This document shows, piece after piece, positions 21,179 through 31,796 of a stretch of 64,000 nt of DNA. Made by a program: the position numbers and the translations under genes. The stretch's first letter is position 1. Each line of letters opens with the position of its first letter. The stretch is from Kosakonia arachidis. GTDB taxonomy: Bacteria; Pseudomonadota; Gammaproteobacteria; Enterobacterales; Enterobacteriaceae. The stretch covers positions 639,584 through 703,583 of the forward strand of contig NZ_FPAU01000002.1 in assembly GCF_900116535.1 (NCBI RefSeq), given 5' to 3'. The notes beneath the pieces are model-generated. The model did not search any database. It saw only the letters and a list, made by a program, of their open reading frames with translations, and was not told the DNA's origin.

Positions 21179-21489
21179 GAAAACCTCCAGGTATATTCTA
21201 GAATTTACTGCTACCGGACTTACTCGACCGGCCAGATGTGAGTTACCTACCCGCCCGTACTGTCACTTTCGTTCAGGAAGCAAACAAAAAATGAACAATC
21301 CCAGCCATTTGGGCAGAAAATTGGATGATAGTTTACCAGATTCTGCGGGGTTTGTGGTGAGGGGATTCTGCAAATGCAGAAAAAGACGCGATAAACGATT
21401 GATTACTGTGGATAACGTAATTTTTATCCATAAAAAAACCCGGCTTGCACCGGGTTTTTCGCCAATCGTTCTGCCGAAGCAGAAAACAA
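21179..21489. other. rpsI-sspA intergenic region (311 bases)
   Basis: This gap lies between rpsI and sspA, both on the minus strand. It holds the rpsI terminator at its right end and must hold the sspA promoter. I see no reading frame that looks real, and no repeat. Confidence 0.5.
21432..21459 (-). terminator. rplM-rpsI terminator
   Basis: AAAAACCCGG pairs with CCGGGTTTTT around a six-base loop, and the minus-strand transcript ends in a run of U (A-run 21432-21438 on the plus strand). It is 30 bases after the rpsI stop. Confidence 0.85.
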
Positions 21490-21885
<396 letters not shown>

Positions 21886-21897
21886 CTATAATCCCGA

Positions 21898-22350
<453 letters not shown>

Positions 22351-22491
22351 TTACACGTTGGTGAACACCCAAACGCCTAAATACAAGTGAGGTTCACACG
22401 ACATTGTCCAGTAAACCTACCCCTTCGGATATGTTTAGCCGGCACACAAGAGTTTCGGGAAAAAAACCTTGTAGTAACGTGGGGTCGCAGG

Positions 22492-22520
22492 ATTATAGAG
22501 AAGTCGTGGGCAAAGATCGA
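22492..22520 (-). promoter_or_regulatory. Probable rplM-rpsI promoter
   Basis: On the minus strand a perfect TATAAT (plus-strand 22492-22497) is followed by a G/C-rich discriminator (CCTGCGACC), as in stringently controlled ribosomal promoters. The -35 region at 17 bases is a weak TCGATC (22515-22520). It gives a leader of about 160 bases. Confidence 0.6.
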
Positions 22521-22592
22521 CCCCTTTTTGTGATTTGGCGTGTCTTTTGTACAAGGCGAATCCCTCTCCTACCCGGGAAAGGGATTTAGCGA

Positions 22593-23723
22593 TTACGGCA
22601 TATGCGCACGCTTGAGATATTCTTCGCTCTGCATCTCTTGCAGGCGGGACAAACAGCGCTGAAATTCAAATTTCAGCCGCTCGCCCTGATAAATCTCATG
22701 CAGCGGCGCGGCTGCACTCACTACCATCTTCACATGGCGCTCGTAAAACTCATCGACCAAAGCAATAAAGCGTCGAGCTTCGTTCTCCATCAACGGCGTC
22801 ATTATCGGCACCTCGAACAACATTACGGTATGGAACAAGCGAGAGAGCGCGATGTAATCATGCTGGCTGCGCGCATCGACGCAGAGCGTGGCAAACGACA
22901 CCGCCAGCGTCTGGTTTTCCACACCCAGCGTCGACAACGCACGGTGATTAATCTCCAGCACCGGCGCATGTTCACGGTTTGCGCCAGCCAGTGCTAACCA
23001 CAAGGCATCCATTTGCCGCGCGGTCTCACTGTTCAGCGGAGTCAGCCATAAGTGCATCTGGGTTAATGCGCGCAGACGATAATCGACGCCAGCATCGACA
23101 TTCATCACATCGCAAAACTGCTTGATAGCATCGATAGCAGGTAAAAAGCGCGAACGCTGCAGACCGTTGCGATAGAGCTCATCCGGAGGAATATTCGACG
23201 TTGTCACCAGCGTAATACCACGGGCAAACAGCGCTTTCATTAGCCCGCCCAGCAACATGGCATCGGTAATATCCGAAACGAAAAATTCATCGAAGCACAG
23301 CACATCGGTTTCAGCTTTGAAACGATCGGCAATAATTTCCAGCGGATCGCTATGTCCCTGAAGTGAAGTTAGCTCTTCGTGAACGCGCAGCATAAAACGG
23401 TGAAAGTGCAGACGTTGTTTACGCTCACCTGGTAAACTCTGATAGAACATATCCATCAGCCAGGTTTTGCCACGACCAACACCACCCCACATATAGAGGC
23501 CACGCACGGGAGCACTCTGCCGCGGTTCACGTTTTCCCAACAGTTTTTTGCCGACCGCAGCCAGCAAACCACCGCTTGTCGGTGTTCCATTGTCGCTGCG
23601 GGTAATCAGTTCTTGATAGATATGCTCCAGCCGCTGAACGGCTTCTTTTTGCACATCATCCGGCTGATGGCTTCCCTCTTTGAGAGCGCCGTTGTATCGC
23701 GATGTCGGGGTAAGGCTTTGCAT
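22593..23723 (-). CDS. zapE: ZapE, FtsZ-associated ATPase
   Basis: An AAA+-like ATPase that joins the division ring late and destabilises FtsZ polymers; the E. coli protein is 375 residues, this one 376. Walker A GGVGRGKT lies at 80-87 and Walker B reads VLCFDEFF. A variable segment at about 40-70 differs from E. coli. It is divergent from zapG, another division-related gene. Confidence 0.94.
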   Translation of the reverse strand: MQSLTPTSRYNGALKEGSHQPDDVQKEAVQRLEHIYQELITRSDNGTPTSGGLLAAVGKKLLGKREPRQSAPVRGLYMWGGVGRGKTWLMDMFYQSLPGERKQRLHFHRFMLRVHEELTSLQGHSDPLEIIADRFKAETDVLCFDEFFVSDITDAMLLGGLMKALFARGITLVTTSNIPPDELYRNGLQRSRFLPAIDAIKQFCDVMNVDAGVDYRLRALTQMHLWLTPLNSETARQMDALWLALAGANREHAPVLEINHRALSTLGVENQTLAVSFATLCVDARSQHDYIALSRLFHTVMLFEVPIMTPLMENEARRFIALVDEFYERHVKMVVSAAAPLHEIYQGERLKFEFQRCLSRLQEMQSEEYLKRAHMP

Positions 23724-23912
23724 GGTGTTATGGTTGTTCCTTGAAAATCGATCCGCCCTCAGAGGGTTGACGAAAAAAAACCGTTCTACACTACGCGATG
23801 ATTTGTCAGGATTCCACTTCTACACCAGAAGCGGTTATAGTGGCACTATCAGGCGCAGGCAAGAAGCTTGCGACCCACACCCTACGGAATCACAAAATAA
23901 CGGGAGAAGTAC

Positions 23913-24311
23913 ATGACCTGGGAATACGCGCTAATCGGGTTGGTTGTCGGCATTATCATTGGTGCCGTGGGTATGCGTTTCGGAAACCGTAAATTGCGCC
24001 AGCAACAGGCCTTGCAGTATGAACTGGAAAAAAATAAAGCGGAACTGGAAGAGTATCGCGAAGAGCTGGTGAGCCATTTTGCCCGCAGCGCGGAACTGCT
24101 GGATAACATGGCGCATGATTATCGCCAACTCTATCAGCACATGGCGAAAAGCTCGTCCAGCCTGCTGCCGGAAATGTCCGCAGAAGAAAATCCGTTCCGC
24201 AACCGTCTGGCAGAATCTGAAGCCAGTAACGATCAGGCACCGGTGCAGATCCCGCGTGATTATTCTGATGGCGCTTCTGGTCTGTTGCGCGGCGGCGCAA
24301 GCCGTAAATAA
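23913..24311 (+). CDS. zapG: ZapG (YhcB), inner-membrane cell-division/envelope protein
   Basis: A 132-residue protein with one N-terminal membrane segment (about 5-20, LIGLVVGIIIGAVGMRF) and then a coiled coil (about 25-85, rich in K/E/Q/L). The E. coli homologue links the division and elongation machineries. The C-terminal tail is low in structure and ends GLLRGGASRK. The GC-rich hairpin GGGCGCG/CGCGCCC just after the gene (about 24336-24354) lacks a T-run. Confidence 0.93.
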   Translation: MTWEYALIGLVVGIIIGAVGMRFGNRKLRQQQALQYELEKNKAELEEYREELVSHFARSAELLDNMAHDYRQLYQHMAKSSSSLLPEMSAEENPFRNRLAESEASNDQAPVQIPRDYSDGASGLLRGGASRK

Positions 24312-24481
24312 TCCACCCTGTTATCTGTTTTTTCGGGCGCGTTTCCCGCGCCCTCCCCCTTCTTGCGCATCACAGCTATTATTTAGTCATTCATATCATT
24401 GTTACCCGGTTAAAATTTCAATAACATCAAACTGTTTTGGGGCGTCATTCCTTTCACTTTAGGTTACGAGAGCAAGCATCA

Positions 24482-25855
24482 ATGAAGAAACCAACCCTGC
24501 TGTTGAGTGCATTTGCGTTAAGTGTCGGGTTAACTCTCTCGGCACCGTTTCAGACGATGGCCGCTATGCCATCACAATTGCCCGGCCAGGGCGCGTTGCC
24601 AAGCCTTGCGCCAGTACTGGAAAAGGTATTGCCTGCGGTCGTTAGCGTGCGGGTAGAGGGGACGACGTCACAAGGTCAGAAAGTTCCGGATGAGCTTAAG
24701 AAGTTTTTCGGCGACGATGTGCCGGATCAACCGCAGCAGCCGCAACCTTTTGAAGGGCTGGGTTCTGGCGTGATTATTGACGCCGCGAAAGGCTACGTGT
24801 TGACAAACAATCACGTGATTAATCAGGCGCAAAAAATCAGCGTGCAGTTGAACGATGGCCGCGAGTTCGACGCCAAACTGATCGGCGGTGATGATCAGAG
24901 TGATATTGCTCTGCTGCAATTACAGAATGCCAGCAACCTGACGCAAATTGCGATTGCTGACTCCGATAAACTGCGCGTCGGCGACTTTGTCGTTGCCGTC
25001 GGCAACCCGTTCGGCCTTGGGCAGACGGCGACTTCCGGGATTGTTTCCGCACTGGGCCGCAGTGGCCTGAATCTGGAAGGGCTGGAGAACTTTATCCAGA
25101 CGGATGCCTCCATCAACCGCGGTAACTCTGGCGGCGCGCTGCTTAACCTCAACGGCGAACTTATCGGCATTAACACCGCTATCCTCGCGCCGGGCGGCGG
25201 TAGCGTAGGGATTGGCTTCGCCATTCCGAGTAATATGGCGCAAACCCTCGCCAGGCAATTAATTCAGTTTGGTGAGATCAAACGTGGTCTGTTGGGCATT
25301 AAAGGCACGGAAATGAGTGCGGATATCGCCAAAGCCTTTAATCTTAACGTTCAGCGCGGCGCTTTTGTCAGCGAAGTGCTGCCTAACTCTGGTTCGGCAA
25401 AAGCCGGGATCAAATCAGGTGATGTGATCGTCAGTCTGAACGGTAAGCCGCTGAACAGCTTTGCCGAACTGCGTTCACGTATTGCCACGACAGAGCCTGG
25501 CGCGACAGTGAAGCTCGGCCTGCTGCGCGATGGCAAGCCGCTGGATGTGGAGGTCACGCTGGATAAAAGCACCTCTTCATCCGCCAGCGCTGATCTGATT
25601 TCACCATCATTACAGGGTGCAGAACTGAGCGACGGTCAGCTCAAAGACGGCACTAAAGGCATCTCGATAAATAATGTCGAAAAAGGCAGCGCAGCCGCGC
25701 AGGCAGGTCTGCATAAAGATGATGTGATCATTGGCATCAACCGTGAGCGCGTTCAGTCGATCGCCGAAATGCGTAAAGTACTGGAAACGAAACCTTCAAT
25801 AATGGCACTGCATATCGTGCGCGGTAACGACAGTATCTATCTGCTGCTGCGATAA
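24482..25855 (+). CDS. degQ: DegQ, periplasmic serine protease
   Basis: A 457-residue HtrA-family protease/chaperone that degrades misfolded periplasmic proteins. I chose the ATG at 24482, which gives a signal peptide with cleavage near residue 27 (TMA/AMP). The catalytic triad is H111 (TNNHV), D141 (SDIALL) and S216 (GNSGGA). Two PDZ domains follow. The Q-linker loop (QPQQPQPF) is shorter than in DegP, which fits DegQ. degS follows, so the pair is arranged as in E. coli. Confidence 0.95.
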   Translation: MKKPTLLLSAFALSVGLTLSAPFQTMAAMPSQLPGQGALPSLAPVLEKVLPAVVSVRVEGTTSQGQKVPDELKKFFGDDVPDQPQQPQPFEGLGSGVIIDAAKGYVLTNNHVINQAQKISVQLNDGREFDAKLIGGDDQSDIALLQLQNASNLTQIAIADSDKLRVGDFVVAVGNPFGLGQTATSGIVSALGRSGLNLEGLENFIQTDASINRGNSGGALLNLNGELIGINTAILAPGGGSVGIGFAIPSNMAQTLARQLIQFGEIKRGLLGIKGTEMSADIAKAFNLNVQRGAFVSEVLPNSGSAKAGIKSGDVIVSLNGKPLNSFAELRSRIATTEPGATVKLGLLRDGKPLDVEVTLDKSTSSSASADLISPSLQGAELSDGQLKDGTKGISINNVEKGSAAAQAGLHKDDVIIGINRERVQSIAEMRKVLETKPSIMALHIVRGNDSIYLLLR

Positions 25856-25864
25856 AGCCTCCAC

Positions 25865-25895
25865 TCTCCGGACGTCATCATGTGATGTCCGGAGA
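25865..25895 (+). terminator. Inverted repeat after degQ
   Basis: TCTCCGGAC (25865-25873) pairs with GTCCGGAGA (25887-25895). The 13-base interior is itself partly self-complementary. No T-run follows, so it is a weak terminator candidate or an mRNA-stabilising hairpin in the degQ-degS gap. Confidence 0.5.
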
Positions 25896-25942
25896 ACTCA
25901 TGTTATGCTGCTGCCGTTCTTCCATTTAGCGATAATCCCATC

Positions 25943-27010
25943 ATGTATGTGAAGCTTTTACGTTCAGTTGCAATCGGTTTGGTTGTGGGTGGCCTGATCA
26001 TCGCCGTCATGCCTTCGCTGCGAAAAAACATCCCCCTTCACGCTTCCCAGCTTGAAAGCGCAGACGAAACGCCAGCGAGCTATAACTCGGCAGTACGCCG
26101 CGCAGCGCCCGCTGTGGTCAACGTCTATAACCGCAGCCTGAATAGCTCCACGCACGATCGACTGGAGATCCGTACGCTTGGTTCCGGCGTGATTATGGAT
26201 CAGCGTGGCTACATCATTACCAACAAGCACGTCATCAATGATGCGGACCAGATTATCGTTGCCCTGCAGGATGGCCGGGTGTTTGAAGCATTGCTGGTTG
26301 GCTCGGATTCCCTGACCGACTTAGCGGTGCTGAAGATCAACGCGACTGGCGGTCTGCCGGTGATCCCCATCAATACGAAACGCACGCCGCATATCGGCGA
26401 TGTGGTTCTGGCAATCGGTAACCCATACAACCTTGGTCAAACGACAACGCAGGGGATTATCAGCGCTACCGGGCGTATCGGCCTGAACCCGAGCGGGCGG
26501 CAGAACTTTTTGCAGACCGATGCTTCAATCAACCATGGAAACTCCGGCGGCGCGCTGGTTAACTCGCTGGGCGAACTGATGGGCATTAACACGTTGTCGT
26601 TTGATAAGAGCAACGACGGCGGAACACCGGAAGGCATCGGTTTTGCCATCCCTTTCCAGTTGGCCACCAAGATTATGGATAAGCTGATCCGCGATGGTCG
26701 GGTGATCCGGGGTTACATTGGTATCGGCGGGCGAGAAATTGCGCCTCTGCATTCACAAGGCGGAGGTATCGACCCGATTCAGGGGATCGTCGTTAACGAA
26801 GTTTCGCCTGGCGGGCCTGCCGCCCGCGCCGGGATTCAGGTGAATGACGTCATCACCTCAGTCAATGGTAAAGCTGCCGTTTCCGCGCTTGAAACGATGG
26901 ATCAGGTCGCCGAAATCCGCCCAGGTTCTGTCATTCCGGTTGAAGTAATGCGCGACGATAAGAAACTGACTCTGCAAGTCACCATCGAAGAATATCCGGC
27001 AACCAACTGA
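25943..27010 (+). CDS. degS: DegS, sigma-E stress-sensor protease
   Basis: Inner-membrane-anchored HtrA protease that cuts the anti-sigma factor RseA when unfolded outer-membrane porins bind its PDZ domain, starting the sigma-E response. The 355 residues equal E. coli. One membrane anchor (about 8-24) is followed by the protease with H96, D126 and S201, and a single C-terminal PDZ domain. It shares a bidirectional terminator with convergent mdh. Confidence 0.97.
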   Translation: MYVKLLRSVAIGLVVGGLIIAVMPSLRKNIPLHASQLESADETPASYNSAVRRAAPAVVNVYNRSLNSSTHDRLEIRTLGSGVIMDQRGYIITNKHVINDADQIIVALQDGRVFEALLVGSDSLTDLAVLKINATGGLPVIPINTKRTPHIGDVVLAIGNPYNLGQTTTQGIISATGRIGLNPSGRQNFLQTDASINHGNSGGALVNSLGELMGINTLSFDKSNDGGTPEGIGFAIPFQLATKIMDKLIRDGRVIRGYIGIGGREIAPLHSQGGGIDPIQGIVVNEVSPGGPAARAGIQVNDVITSVNGKAAVSALETMDQVAEIRPGSVIPVEVMRDDKKLTLQVTIEEYPATN

Positions 27011-27018
27011 TTTACAAT

Positions 27019-27048
27019 AAAAAACCGGAGCACTGTCTCCGGTTTTTT
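27019..27048. terminator. Bidirectional terminator between degS and mdh
   Basis: AAAAAACCGGAG pairs with CTCCGGTTTTTT around a six-base loop. A-run and T-run flanks serve both strands. It sits between the convergent stops at 27010 and 27066. Confidence 0.92.
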
Positions 27049-27065
27049 ATTGCAGTGATAACACG

Positions 27066-28883
<1,818 letters not shown>

Positions 28884-29260
28884 TATCACTTCCCCCCGCT
28901 TCGATTGCGGGGGAACCTTCTGACTATTCCCCTTCGCCCACAACTTTTCCCTCACATTAATTTAACAGTTAATGCGATTTCCCGTTTCAAACCACTGGTG
29001 CAGTGAATGCCATCGCACAAAAAATCAAATTCAAATATCTATATGATTTTCTTAGATAACACCAATCATTTTTTAATCATTATCAGGTTTTTTATGCATT
29101 CTGGTTATAAAAAATAATTTCAACATGCCTTAGTTACCATAGAAATAATTAGCATGGTATTAATTTTTTCAGTGACTGGTGTATACTTGATTCTGTGATG
29201 AGGGTCACGAAATAAGACCCCAATGAATTGAAGTAAAAGAATACGCCGAGGTTAAGAATC
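28884..29260. other. argR-yhcN intergenic region (377 bases)
   Basis: It holds the argR hairpin at its left end and the yhcN promoter at its right end (GTATACTTG near 29180). The middle is very AT-rich, with no credible reading frame or repeat. Confidence 0.5.
28890..28915 (+). terminator. Hairpin after argR
   Basis: TTCCCCCCGC pairs with GCGGGGGAA around a seven-base loop, starting seven bases after the argR stop. The stem is GC-rich but not followed by a clear T-run, so termination strength is uncertain. Confidence 0.6.
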
Positions 29261-29524
29261 ATGAATATCAAATCAACTGTTGCCACACTTAGCATTCTCT
29301 CAGCCCTGTCATTCGGCGCTTTTGCTGCCGATTCCATCAGTGCAGACCAGGCGCAATCACGCCAGTCTCTGGGGACCGTATCCATAGGTGCTGTCGCCGC
29401 TTCGCCGATGGATATGCGTGCTGAACTGAACAAAAAAGCGGAAGAACAAGGCGCTTCTTCTTACCGCATTATCGAAGCACATACCGGTGACAACTGGCAT
29501 GCAACAGCCGAGCTGTACAAATAA
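29261..29524 (+). CDS. yhcN: YhcN, periplasmic DUF1471 stress protein (copy 1)
   Basis: An 87-residue secreted protein of the YdgH/BhsA/McbA (DUF1471) family; members respond to acid, peroxide or cytoplasmic-pH stress. A signal peptide ends near AFAA/DSI (residue 23). The mature domain reads MDMRAELNKKAEEQGASSYR and ends GDNWHATAELYK, the family signature. It is closest to E. coli YhcN. A second paralogue follows. Confidence 0.93.
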   Translation: MNIKSTVATLSILSALSFGAFAADSISADQAQSRQSLGTVSIGAVAASPMDMRAELNKKAEEQGASSYRIIEAHTGDNWHATAELYK

Positions 29525-29622
29525 GTTTTACCGATAACCCTATGTCATCACTCAATGGCGCCAGGTACAAAAATAGCAGTTCAATCCTCCCTGCCGTTGA
29601 GACGCTCTTAAGGAGACAAACA

Positions 29623-29886
29623 ATGAAACGCAATCTAATTATCCCAACCCTTGGACTTGCATCCCTGATCTCTTTCAGCGCAAGCGCTGCAACGCTGGTT
29701 AACAGCGAACAGGCAAGTAACCTGCAACCTATGGGCAGTGTTTCGGTTTCACAGGTTGCTGGTGTACCGATGGATATTCGCCAGGAACTCTCTGCGAAAG
29801 CTGACCAGGCGGGAGCCAGCAGCTATCGCATCGTTGAAGCACGTACGGGCGATTACACTCACGTCACGGCGGAACTGTATAAATAA
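29623..29886 (+). CDS. YhcN-like DUF1471 periplasmic protein (copy 2)
   Basis: Also 87 residues, a paralogue of the preceding gene. Its C-terminal half aligns closely (MDIRQELSAKADQAGASSYR and GDYTHVTAELYK), while the signal peptide differs. I chose the ATG at 29623 because AAGGAGA lies eight bases upstream and a signal peptide (cleavage near SASA/ATL) follows. The long frame from 29542 is not credible. A 98-base gap and then a strong terminator place both genes in one likely transcript. Function beyond a stress-family assignment is unknown. Confidence 0.88.
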   Translation: MKRNLIIPTLGLASLISFSASAATLVNSEQASNLQPMGSVSVSQVAGVPMDIRQELSAKADQAGASSYRIVEARTGDYTHVTAELYK

Positions 29887-29912
29887 ACCCTCGTCGTCTA
29901 GTCCGACGACTT

Positions 29913-29939
29913 GCCCCTGCCTGTCAGGGGCTTTTTTTT
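29913..29939 (+). terminator. Terminator after the yhcN pair
   Basis: GCCCCTG-CCTGT-CAGGGGC followed by eight T. A smaller CGTCG/CGACG hairpin precedes it at about 29892-29908. Confidence 0.93.
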
Positions 29940-29943
29940 GCCT

Positions 29944-30213
29944 TCAGCGCACATTAAAACGCAGCTCGCCCTCCAGCTCCTCTTCTGCTTCATCAAACAA
30001 CAGGATCAATGCGCCAAAACGGCGGCGCTGTCGCTCCGGCAGATGAACAAACTCAATCTCCAGCGGTAGGGGTAATGCCCCCGCCATCACCGCATCCCAC
30101 AGTGAATCAAGATCGTGAATTTTGTCGCTTCCCAGCTCGAACTGACGCGAGAAATCCCGGTAGAACGCGCCCTGATCGTCGATGTTTTTAAAATCGAAAG
30201 TGTAGGTATTCAT
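29944..30213 (-). CDS. yhcO: YhcO, barstar-family protein
   Basis: An 89-residue acidic protein of the barstar (RNase inhibitor) family, as is E. coli YhcO. I chose the ATG at 30211-30213 (MNTYTFDF), matching the homologue; another ATG four codons upstream is possible. The motif [11 protein letters not shown] is the barstar helix that faces the RNase active site, and the C-terminus [16 protein letters not shown] is strongly acidic. No barnase-like gene is next to it, so its partner is unknown. Confidence 0.88.
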   Translation of the reverse strand: MNTYTFDFKNIDDQGAFYRDFSRQFELGSDKIHDLDSLWDAVMAGALPLPLEIEFVHLPERQRRRFGALILLFDEAEEELEGELRFNVR

Positions 30214-30258
30214 TATTTCCGCCACCAGCCCAACAGGGCGGCACAGCCGCCCGCCGTG

Positions 30259-31713
30259 TTATAATCCGCCGAGATGCAGGGTTTTCACCTCAAGATACTC
30301 CTCCAGCCCCAGCACCGACCCTTCACGACCCAGCCCCGACTCTTTCACTCCGCCGAACGGCCCCAGTTCTGTGGATACCGCGCACTCGTTAATACCTATC
30401 ATTCCACTCTCAATGGCTTGCGAAACGCGGAACACCCGAGGCAAGTTTTGCGTATAGAAGTAAGCCGCCAGGCCAAACGGTGTCGCATTTGCGCGCTGGA
30501 CGACCTCTTCCTCGCTGGTAAAGCGGAAACAGGCTGCCACCGGACCAAAGGTCTCTTCCTGCGCCAGTTTCATACCATCGCTACAATCACCCAGTACGGT
30601 TGGTTGCCAGAAGTTACCGCCAAGATGGTGCGCTTTACCGCCAGTCAGCACTTTAGCACCTTTAGCCACCGCATCTTCCACATGCTCACGCACTTTTTCG
30701 ATGGCAGCAAGTTCGATCAACGGCCCCACCACAACGCCCTCTTCCAGACCATTTCCCACTTTCAATGCGCTTACCGCCGTACTCAGCTTTTGCGTGAACG
30801 TGTCATAGACGGACTCATGAATATAGAAGCGGTTTACGCTGACACAGACCTGACCGGCATTACGAAATTTGTTAGCAATCGCCCCCTGAACTGCCGCATC
30901 GATGTCAGCATCGTCAAAAACGATATACGGTGCGTTGCCCCCCAGTTCCATCGACACTTTTTTCATGGTTTCGGCGACATTGCGGACCAGCGTTTTTCCT
31001 ACCGCAGTCGAGCCGGTGAAAGAGATCTTACGCACCTCATGGCTGGCCATAATCGCATCGCTGATTTCTGCCGTGTTACCGGCAACCGCATTGAGTACAC
31101 CATCCGGTACACCCGCTTTCTTCGCCAACGCCAACAAGGCAAACGCGCTGAGCGGGGTATTGTTTGCCGGTTTGATAACGCCGGTACACCCTGCTGCCAG
31201 CGCTGGCCCCAGCTTTCGAGTCAGCATCGCCATCGGGAAGTTCCACGGAGTGATGGCAGCAACCACGCCTACCGGTTCCCGGGTAGCCAGAATGCGCGAA
31301 CCAGGCTTGATCGGCGGGATAATTTCACCGTTAGCGCGTTTTGCCTGTTCGGCAAACCACTGAATGAAGCTGGCGGCATACTCAACTTCTCCCTCAGCTT
31401 CTTTCAATGGTTTCCCTTGCTCGGTAGTCATTAAGCGCCCTAACCAGCTTTTATTTTCAATGATCAATTCATACCAGCGATAGAGGATGGTGGAACGCTC
31501 TTTCGCGGTTTTCGCCCGCCAGCCTGGGAAAGCCCGACTCGCCGCAGCAATGGCATCTTCGGTCTCTTTTTTTCCTGCTTTAGCGACGCTGGCGATGATC
31601 TCACCGGTGGCCGGATTCAGAACGTCAAATGTGGTGTCCAGCGATTTCCAGACACCATCTACCAGATAGCCGGTCTGAAAAAGTGGGTTATCCTGCAATA
31701 CCTGCGTTGCCAT
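30259..31713 (-). CDS. NAD(P)-dependent aldehyde dehydrogenase, succinate-semialdehyde dehydrogenase type
   Basis: A 484-residue ALDH-superfamily enzyme most like GabD (E. coli GabD is 482). PWNFP with N158, E256 in MELGGN and the nucleophile C290 in NAGQVC make a complete catalytic set. The anchor loop ELGPFGGVKESGLGREG is typical of succinate-semialdehyde dehydrogenases. GabD has Cys-x-Cys at the nucleophile; here it is CVS, so the second cysteine is lacking. A ribosome site GGAGA precedes the ATG. This gene is not at this place in E. coli, and no gabT or gabP is adjacent, so the true substrate is open. Confidence 0.88.
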   Translation of the reverse strand: MATQVLQDNPLFQTGYLVDGVWKSLDTTFDVLNPATGEIIASVAKAGKKETEDAIAAASRAFPGWRAKTAKERSTILYRWYELIIENKSWLGRLMTTEQGKPLKEAEGEVEYAASFIQWFAEQAKRANGEIIPPIKPGSRILATREPVGVVAAITPWNFPMAMLTRKLGPALAAGCTGVIKPANNTPLSAFALLALAKKAGVPDGVLNAVAGNTAEISDAIMASHEVRKISFTGSTAVGKTLVRNVAETMKKVSMELGGNAPYIVFDDADIDAAVQGAIANKFRNAGQVCVSVNRFYIHESVYDTFTQKLSTAVSALKVGNGLEEGVVVGPLIELAAIEKVREHVEDAVAKGAKVLTGGKAHHLGGNFWQPTVLGDCSDGMKLAQEETFGPVAACFRFTSEEEVVQRANATPFGLAAYFYTQNLPRVFRVSQAIESGMIGINECAVSTELGPFGGVKESGLGREGSVLGLEEYLEVKTLHLGGL

Positions 31714-31761
31714 TTTTTTCTCCCGTTCGGTGTGTTATCAGCTCCCACAAAGTATAGCCAT

Positions 31762-31790
31762 AAAAAAACCGACGCTTTTTAGCGTCGGCT
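31762..31790 (-). terminator. aaeXAB terminator
   Basis: CCGACGCT-TTTT-AGCGTCGG with seven A on the plus-strand left side, so the minus transcript ends in U7. It is seven bases after the aaeB stop and separates the aae operon from the aldehyde dehydrogenase. Confidence 0.9.
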
Positions 31791-31796
31791 TTCTGT

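Noticed and set aside
24336..24354. GC-rich hairpin after zapG as a terminator
   Set aside because: GGGCGCG/CGCGCCC has no T-run after it, so I did not list it as a terminator on its own.
30274..31434. 386-codon plus-strand frame
   Set aside because: It lies wholly antisense to the aldehyde dehydrogenase, which has every catalytic motif; the frame shows no domain and is a by-product of codon bias.
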